Shown here: one piece after another, positions 7,274-14,171 of the stretch
Position numbering within the stretch: the stretch's first letter is position 1
Layout: each line of letters starts with the position of its first letter
DNA from: Carex sylvatica
Taxonomy: Eukaryota; Streptophyta; Magnoliopsida; Poales; Cyperaceae
Reading direction: 5' to 3'
DNA: 14,171 bases
Assembly (NCBI GenBank): GCA_964058845.1
Contig: CAXKVR010000625.1
Location: forward strand, 1-14,171
Notes under the pieces: generated by a model
Seen by the model: only the letters and a program-made list of their open reading frames with translations
What the model was told of the DNA's origin: nothing
The model's database searches: none
Program-made: the position numbers and the translations under genes

Positions 7274-8788
7274 TGATTTGTTGTGCAAACTTGTAGTAAA
7301 AGAGAAGATGAATGTTGACATCCAAAATGACAACGGGCTAAGAATTATCACCTCTGTTGATTTTAGTCATTTAATTTTTTTGTTGTCGGCTCGCTACCAG
7401 TATCTAATAGTATGTGAAACTATTTTATATTAACCTTTTATGTCATTAATTATGGTTGTTTGTAGTAGTTTGTATCTTAATTAATCTGTACATATATTTT
7501 TTTTAATATAATTTGGATGTCTCTCCAACTTATTTCTGTGTTTGCTCAAGTTATCTAATGTTATGTGTTCCAATAGTAAGTTGTGCTGTAGATTTGCCAT
7601 TTCACCATTTACATTGAATATTTGTAAATATGTTGATACTATAATAGTGATCAAAGAATTTAAACTATTTTTTTTTCAGTTACAAATTTATAATGGTGTC
7701 GGTGCCATACAGTTGAGTTTTCATCAATTATCATATTAATATTTCTCTTTATTAATCATCTAAACAGTGCAGAATCAATAACAAATACTGAATAGCATTG
7801 TACGTAGTCAACGTGGCTAACATTTTTTTTTTAAGAATAAGATGTCATCGAATGAACCGAGAGTTATAATTCAGTAAATGAAATTAACAGGTGAACTCTA
7901 CAGACAACATAAACATTTACAATGCTTTCATAAATTCATATGACTCAATTCCCAGACAATTGTTCGTTTCGTATTCGTATTCGTATTCAAATCCATATTC
8001 ATTGATTATTTGTTTCTGTTTAAGGCGGATCTGGTCTTGAATTTTGACATCCGTTTATTATCCGCATTCACAAACGTATCCGCTAATTGAAAGACGACGT
8101 CGAATTTGGTATTAGCATTATCAGCTCCATGTTTGTTCTGTTTACACGCATATGTAATGCACAAATAGTAGGGAAGATAAAAATATCTGACGGTGGGCCC
8201 GTCTGTTTCGGGGGATTTAGCGTGTAGGGCAAGACAGAGTTAAATATGGATGTAGGGTAAGGCGCGACTTCCTGACACTATCTGACCATATATTACATAA
8301 AATTATGTTTATATAAGCAAAATAAAATTCATGGGAATTAAACAACTAAGTTCTAAATAATATGATCAAATGAGTATAGGATTTAGGAAATATTTAAATA
8401 TCAAATGCCACAAATATAGGTCCTTTTGGAAATAGAAAATATTATGATCGTAACCACTAATTTGGACTTCGCCTTTTTTTTTTTTTAATTTCTGCAAAAG
8501 GGATGTCCTTATCACATGCATCCGATAAAAAAAAAGGGAAAATACAGATTCCACATAAAGCATCATGGTGATCCTTTGCTGCACATTTATCCTTCTACTA
8601 CTATCACGATCATCCATCGACGATTTAGCTATCACAAAATAAACTTAATCAAATGTGAGTATCAAAGTAATATAGTTAGAACCATCATGTCCATGGAATT
8701 TTGCTAATGCACAACATATATATTGGTTATCATTTTAATTAGGTGGCTACATGATTCATTTTTACCTCAAAATCAACAATTTACAAAT
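7274..8788. other. AT-rich intergenic stretch, copy 2
   Basis: Contains the (TCGTAT)3 repeat at 7969-7988 and the homopolymer hairpin at 8472-8537. No supported gene. Confidence 0.45.
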
Positions 8789-8996
8789 ATAATATATATC
8801 ATGTGACTCATACAGTACTACAAAGAATACAACTAAAAGGAACGTTGGAAGCACGTACGCCAATATGTAAAAATGACAACTTTATTTAGCTATACAACGA
8901 GATAGCTACGGATCAATGCACAACATTTTGACAAACCAATTAACTTTAATATTAAAAGGTAATAATTGAGAGTGAGATTTTTATATAAAACCGAAT
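8789..8996 (+). promoter_or_regulatory. Locus B promoter/leader, copy 2
   Basis: Identical to 4141-4348, including the altered TATA word TATACAAC at 8891-8898 and TGACTCA at 8804-8810. Confidence 0.6.
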
Positions 8997-9265
8997 ATGG
9001 CTTACTGCAAGATGTCATGGTTCGTATTGTTCATCATTGTTGCTACATATTTTTTCAAGGTAAGGAAATTAATTGGTTTAAATATTACAAAAATATGCTG
9101 GAAATGAATGATTATTTGTGACTTACGGACAACGTTTAAAACGTTCAGATCGTATTTATTTGTTGGAGCGTTTTTACCATCATCGCCTCCTCCCATCACA
9201 CACTGTTAATGTGGAATTTTTTCGCATCTGGGTATGGTAACGTTTTATTTACTAGTGCAAATTGA
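8997..9265 (+). pseudogene. Locus B copy 2
   Basis: Same start, donor (GT at 9060) and acceptor (AG ending 9148) as copy 1. C at 9194 replaces T, which would change Tyr to His in the hypothetical spliced product. The unspliced frame stops at 9107. Decay and a re-purposed two-exon gene remain equally open. Confidence 0.55.
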
Positions 9266-10703
9266 TGACATATATATCCCCTTCAATAAATTATATCAAA
9301 TGAGAATAATTCTTTACAATAAAAAGGTTTAGAAGAACTGAGAGATACGTAAACCACTTTATTTTTTTTCTACACATAATGTGAACTTGTGTCCGGATAT
9401 TTTGTGGCCCTATCATTTATGACTCCTAAATTTATGCTATAGTACTCCTCATATGATGAAGCCACCGAGAATCCAGGCACATCTCTTTTTTCTTTTCTTT
9501 TTTCTGAAAATGTATACAAGATAATATAAAAGGAGTTATTTAAAAGATATTTCAATAGGCGAGAAAATCAGAATGATCTTAATTTGGTATACTTTTATGG
9601 GACATCCAATCTTCAAGGAACTAGTTTAATGCACCAAAACATATCTTCACACTTCATGACTTAGTATATTTTATTAAAGTAACAGATTCGTTTTTCTCCA
9701 AATCAACAACCCATTTATATTGTTATCAGGTCGGTACTCATATGTATTTTATTTTAAACAAAAAACAACTCCAAAAATTGTTACGAAGACTAAATCAATA
9801 GAAAACATTCCACATCCAAGTAACAGATCAAGTTGAAATTGTGCAATAAAAACAAATATTGCTTCATGTATGATGTCTAGCATTTTCTAGTTGATTCTTG
9901 AAGAAGTGTTTGTAAGAAGATGCCAAGTAGCTCAACAATATCCTCTGCTCCCAACAAGTGAGGACTTGTTTTACTAGAAATTAAGTCAAATGGAAAATTA
10001 AGAATTTGAATTTGTAAAGTTATAGAGATTTTATGAAGGTAAGGGACTTCGTTATTGAATAAGTACAAAATTTATCTCTTGATTTACAAATTAGTAAAAT
10101 TAGCATTTACTTTGCCGGAAGCTACGGCTGGTGCTGAGATGGAAAATTTAGCAATGAATAAGACGAAAAGATTGCTTAAGAAATAAAATAGAAGATGAAT
10201 GAAATATTATTTCGTTACTTCCGTTCAGAAAGTGTTGTTTGATTGTATATATAATAAAATAACTATGCAAAGATTTCAAAATATGATGACTCGTAGGTAG
10301 AGGTTTATGCAATAAGATAAAAAATGAGTTGTGATATAACTGACTACGAAGCAGTTATGAACGACTAAGTTCTAAGAAAATAAGATTAATAAATTTATTT
10401 TCTATCTGAAAACCTCCTTCTGAAGAAACAGCACGAAGAATGACTAATGTAGAAAATAATTTCGTAAAGGCCAAGATGAGATTTATACTAATCAATATTT
10501 ATTCCTTCATTAATTTTTGCTCCATATATAAAACCACCAAACGTAGGTAATATTACACAATTGACTTTTAAAATTTATTGTAAAAAGGGAGAGTACTTTT
10601 GACATTCATAATTTTCTCATTTTGGAAGAATAGATGTCAGAAAGAGGTAACGTGAAAAGGAGTGAAATAATGTTACCTTTCAAAGGCAGTCAAAGCAGCA
10701 CAT

Positions 10704-10758
10704 ACGTGCATGCGACTCAGACAATATGTATAATATATATCATGCGACTCACATGCAT
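10704..10758 (+). promoter_or_regulatory. Gene A upstream element cluster, copy 3
   Basis: Unchanged ACGTG, paired CATGCGACTCA and CATGCAT words. Confidence 0.45.
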
Positions 10759-10845
10759 ACAATATTTAAAGAATACACCTGTAGGACATGCTGGATATAT
10801 AGCATATATATAGGCTAATCCGTAAAAGCGCTGACTTGATTTGTC

Positions 10846-10853
10846 TATATAAG
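10846..10853 (+). promoter_or_regulatory. TATA box of gene A, copy 3
   Basis: TATATAAG, 89 bases before the ATG at 10935. Confidence 0.7.
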
Positions 10854-10934
10854 GAGCTAGGGATAACTGCGCATTTGACAAACCAACAGTTGGAAATTGA
10901 AAATTAATAGTGAGCTAGCAAGATATAAGCAAAA

Positions 10935-11123
10935 ATGGCTTCCTATAAGATGTCATGCATTGTCTTGTTCATCATTGTTGCTATTACAATTCAACTAAGT
11001 GCTCTCGGAGTTGAAGGAGGTCTGGGAGGTCGGCGAGCACTTGCCGATAAAGTAATTGGAATTGGTGGTGGAATTACTGGGTCACTTGGTGGTGGAATGA
11101 GTGCAACGCTCCCACAACCTTAA
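10935..11123 (+). CDS. Gene A copy 3: small secreted glycine-rich peptide precursor
   Basis: Identical 62-residue product: hydrophobic signal core, likely cleavage after Gly25, dibasic Arg33-Arg34, and the two GGG-centred repeats before LPQP. Start, leader and 3' region are unchanged from the other two copies. All three copies therefore appear equally intact, and nothing in the sequence separates an active from a silent one. Confidence 0.8.
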   Translation: MASYKMSCIVLFIIVAITIQLSALGVEGGLGGRRALADKVIGIGGGITGSLGGGMSATLPQP

Positions 11124-11144
11124 TTAAGGTGCATGGCCACAATT

Positions 11145-11176
11145 AGCACCTCTTTGCATCATTAATTTGAGGTGCT
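11145..11176 (+). other. Gene A 3' hairpin, copy 3
   Basis: AGCACCTC and GAGGTGCT arms unchanged. A candidate AATAAA follows at 11373-11378. Confidence 0.4.
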
Positions 11177-11485
11177 TTTGCCTTCGGGAGTCAAATTGAA
11201 CAAGTGTTGTGTTTATCTACAGAGTGTTTTGAGTTCTGTTATGATTGTGTCATCCTTTGTATAACTATGATAATGTACTTTATATTTCATTGTTAAGTGA
11301 ATTTGCGTTCGGCTATAAAGGAAATTACTTATGTTTCTTTTTCTCTGTAAGTAGTGCATGTTTTATAGCAAAAATAAATAATCCATCTTCAAGTAAGCGC
11401 ACTTGAAATTTGTATATTTAACAAATTGTTCCAGCATATATATACTAGAATTGTTGTTCTTTTTAATTGGCTAACCAAAATTGTA

Positions 11486-11921
11486 TATTTACAATATACC
11501 TTCAGGCCTTTTATTTCTTCACATTCTCGTGCTTACCTCCGCCTCTCCTCTATAGTGGCATTTTGCTTGCTCCTCCATTCCTTTGAACTAAATTCGATCT
11601 CTTTGTCCCCTCTTGTTAAGCTAGCTCTACTCCAACGTACTTATACCTCCGCCTCGCCTCTGCCTCGCCTCTCCAGCGACAAAGTTTGGTGCTTTCAGTC
11701 CTCTCTCTCTAGTTTGCTTCTCTTCTGCAATAGACAATACCTTCCGTGGGAACAAAACTCGCTATCCTCCCAAAAAAGATAACGGGATCGATGGCTCTTC
11801 ATTTTGCCTGACCCTCCAACAAATCAGCCAAAACTTTATCACCGGCCAAATCTCCCAAGAGCCCTCATAGTGAAACGGCCGAGACGGACGAGACAAGACG
11901 ATATTGTATTCAACCTAATTG
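11486..11921. other. Pyrimidine-rich island, copy 3
   Basis: Same as 2190-2625, with the imperfect direct repeat at 11528-11661. Confidence 0.4.
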
Positions 11922-13436
11922 TGATTTGTTGTGCAAACTTGTAGTAAAAGAGAAGATGAATGTTGACATCCAAAATGACAACGGGCTAAGAATTATCACC
12001 TCTGTTGATTTTAGTCATTTAATTTTTTTGTTGTCGGCTCGCTACCAGTATCTAATAGTATGTGAAACTATTTTATATTAACCTTTTATGTCATTAATTA
12101 TGGTTGTTTGTAGTAGTTTGTATCTTAATTAATCTGTACATATATTTTTTTTAATATAATTTGGATGTCTCTCCAACTTATTTCTGTGTTTGCTCAAGTT
12201 ATCTAATGTTATGTGTTCCAATAGTAAGTTGTGCTGTAGATTTGCCATTTCACCATTTACATTGAATATTTGTAAATATGTTGATACTATAATAGTGATC
12301 AAAGAATTTAAACTATTTTTTTTTCAGTTACAAATTTATAATGGTGTCGGTGCCATACAGTTGAGTTTTCATCAATTATCATATTAATATTTCTCTTTAT
12401 TAATCATCTAAACAGTGCAGAATCAATAACAAATACTGAATAGCATTGTACGTAGTCAACGTGGCTAACATTTTTTTTTTAAGAATAAGATGTCATCGAA
12501 TGAACCGAGAGTTATAATTCAGTAAATGAAATTAACAGGTGAACTCTACAGACAACATAAACATTTACAATGCTTTCATAAATTCATATGACTCAATTCC
12601 CAGACAATTGTTCGTTTCGTATTCGTATTCGTATTCAAATCCATATTCATTGATTATTTGTTTCTGTTTAAGGCGGATCTGGTCTTGAATTTTGACATCC
12701 GTTTATTATCCGCATTCACAAACGTATCCGCTAATTGAAAGACGACGTCGAATTTGGTATTAGCATTATCAGCTCCATGTTTGTTCTGTTTACACGCATA
12801 TGTAATGCACAAATAGTAGGGAAGATAAAAATATCTGACGGTGGGCCCGTCTGTTTCGGGGGATTTAGCGTGTAGGGCAAGACAGAGTTAAATATGGATG
12901 TAGGGTAAGGCGCGACTTCCTGACACTATCTGACCATATATTACATAAAATTATGTTTATATAAGCAAAATAAAATTCATGGGAATTAAACAACTAAGTT
13001 CTAAATAATATGATCAAATGAGTATAGGATTTAGGAAATATTTAAATATCAAATGCCACAAATATAGGTCCTTTTGGAAATAGAAAATATTATGATCGTA
13101 ACCACTAATTTGGACTTCGCCTTTTTTTTTTTTTAATTTCTGCAAAAGGGATGTCCTTATCACATGCATCCGATAAAAAAAAAGGGAAAATACAGATTCC
13201 ACATAAAGCATCATGGTGATCCTTTGCTGCACATTTATCCTTCTACTACTATCACGATCATCCATCGACGATTTAGCTATCACAAAATAAACTTAATCAA
13301 ATGTGAGTATCAAAGTAATATAGTTAGAACCATCATGTCCATGGAATTTTGCTAATGCACAACATATATATTGGTTATCATTTTAATTAGGTGGCTACAT
13401 GATTCATTTTTACCTCAAAATCAACAATTTACAAAT
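11922..13436. other. AT-rich intergenic stretch, copy 3
   Basis: Contains (TCGTAT)3 at 12617-12636 and the homopolymer hairpin at 13120-13185. No supported gene. Confidence 0.45.
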
Positions 13437-13644
13437 ATAATATATATCATGTGACTCATACAGTACTACAAAGAATACAACTAAAAGGAACGTTGGAAGC
13501 ACGTACGCCAATATGTAAAAATGACAACTTTATTTAGCTATACAACGAGATAGCTACGGATCAATGCACAACATTTTGACAAACCAATTAACTTTAATAT
13601 TAAAAGGTAATAATTGAGAGTGAGATTTTTATATAAAATCGAAT
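13437..13644 (+). promoter_or_regulatory. Locus B promoter/leader, copy 3
   Basis: As in the other units except T at 13639 (C at 4343 and 8991), six bases before the ATG. The altered TATA word TATACAAC is at 13539-13546. Confidence 0.6.
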
Positions 13645-13913
13645 ATGGCTTACTGCAAGATGTCATGGTTCGTATTGTTCATCATTGTTGCTACATATTT
13701 TTTCAAGGTAAGGAAATTAATTGGTTTAAATATTACAAAAATATGCTGGAAATGAATGATTATTTGTGACTTACGGACAACGTTTAAAACGTTCAGATCG
13801 TATTTATTTGTTGGAGCGTTTTTACCATCATCGCCTCCTCCCATCACACACTGTTAATGTGGAATTTTTTCGCATCTGGGTATGGTAACGTTTTATTTAC
13901 TAGTGCAAATTGA
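13645..13913 (+). pseudogene. Locus B copy 3
   Basis: Coding start, donor and acceptor are as in copy 2, and C at 13842 again gives His in the hypothetical spliced product. The unspliced frame stops at 13755. The substitution at 13639 lies just outside, in the leader. Confidence 0.55.
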
Positions 13914-13944
13914 TGACATATATATCCCCTTCAATAAATTATAT

Positions 13945-14171
13945 CAAATGAGAATAATTCTTTACAATAAAAAGGTTTAGAAGAACTGAGAGATACGTAA
14001 ACCACTTTATTTTTTTTCTACACATAATGTGAACTTGTGTCCGGATATTTTGTGGCCCTATCATTTATGACTCCTAAATTTATGCTATAGTACTCCTCAT
14101 ATGATGAAGCCACCGAGAATCCAGGCACATCTCTTTTTTCTTTTCTTTTTTCTGAAAATGTATACAAGATA
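13945..14171. repeat. Start of a fourth tandem unit, cut by the window end
   Basis: These 227 bases match 1-227, 4649-4875 and 9297-9523. The array therefore continues past the window. No gene is present in this partial copy. Confidence 0.95.

Larger units (their letters stand above)
4649..9296. repeat. Tandem unit 2 of the 4648-base array
   Basis: Same length and order as unit 1, with no insertion or deletion. The only difference from unit 1 found by eye is C at 9194 (T at 4546), inside the locus B region. It differs from unit 3 only at 8991 (C here, T at 13639). Unit 2 is therefore one step from each neighbour. Confidence 0.98.
9297..13944. repeat. Tandem unit 3 of the 4648-base array
   Basis: Same length and order as the other units. 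It shares C at 13842 with unit 2 and has a private T at 13639, six bases before the locus B start codon. No other difference was seen by eye. Confidence 0.98.

Noticed and set aside
1..14171. CRISPR array or bacterial tandem element
   Set aside because: The repeat unit is 4.6 kb, with no short repeat-spacer pattern, no bacterial ribosome-binding sites or operons, and plant-like TATA and splice signals.
1..14171. tRNA, rRNA or satellite repeats
   Set aside because: No cloverleaf, B-box-like pair, rRNA core or short satellite monomer was seen on reading either strand.

Overview
The window looks like AT-rich nuclear DNA from a flowering plant. The evidence is a TATA box at the right distance from a short intronless gene for a small secreted peptide, B3/bZIP-type promoter words (CATGCAT, ACGTG, TGACTCA), plant-style GT/AG splice signals, and long non-coding stretches without bacterial operon structure. 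I cannot name the species, and I recognise no characterised gene family.

The dominant structure is a head-to-tail tandem array of a 4648-base unit. Unit 1 is 1-4648, unit 2 is 4649-9296, unit 3 is 9297-13944, and the first 227 bases of a fourth unit run to the window end at 14171. There are no indels between units. By eye I found only two substitutions: T at 4546 against C at 9194 and 13842, and C at 4343 and 8991 against T at 13639. The array enters and leaves the window, so its flanks, its true breakpoint and its total copy number are not visible.

Each unit carries, in order: (a) about 1.4 kb of AT-rich DNA with no convincing gene; (b) gene A, with upstream elements, a TATA box, a 62-codon ORF for a signal-peptide-bearing, glycine-rich, cysteine-free (after cleavage) peptide, and a 3' region with a short hairpin and an AATAAA; (c) a pyrimidine-rich island of about 430 bases with an imperfect 24-26 base direct repeat; (d) about 1.5 kb of AT-rich DNA with a short TCGTAT tandem repeat and a homopolymer hairpin; (e) locus B, a diverged relative of gene A that keeps the promoter block, the 5' leader and the first 16 codons but loses the glycine-rich part. 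B is either a pseudogene or a small two-exon gene with a different tail.

The simplest history is an old A/B duplication with decay or re-purposing of B, followed by a very recent amplification or homogenisation of the whole 4.6-kb A+B block. The functional consequence, if the array is real, would be higher dosage of peptide A. An assembly artefact is the main alternative.
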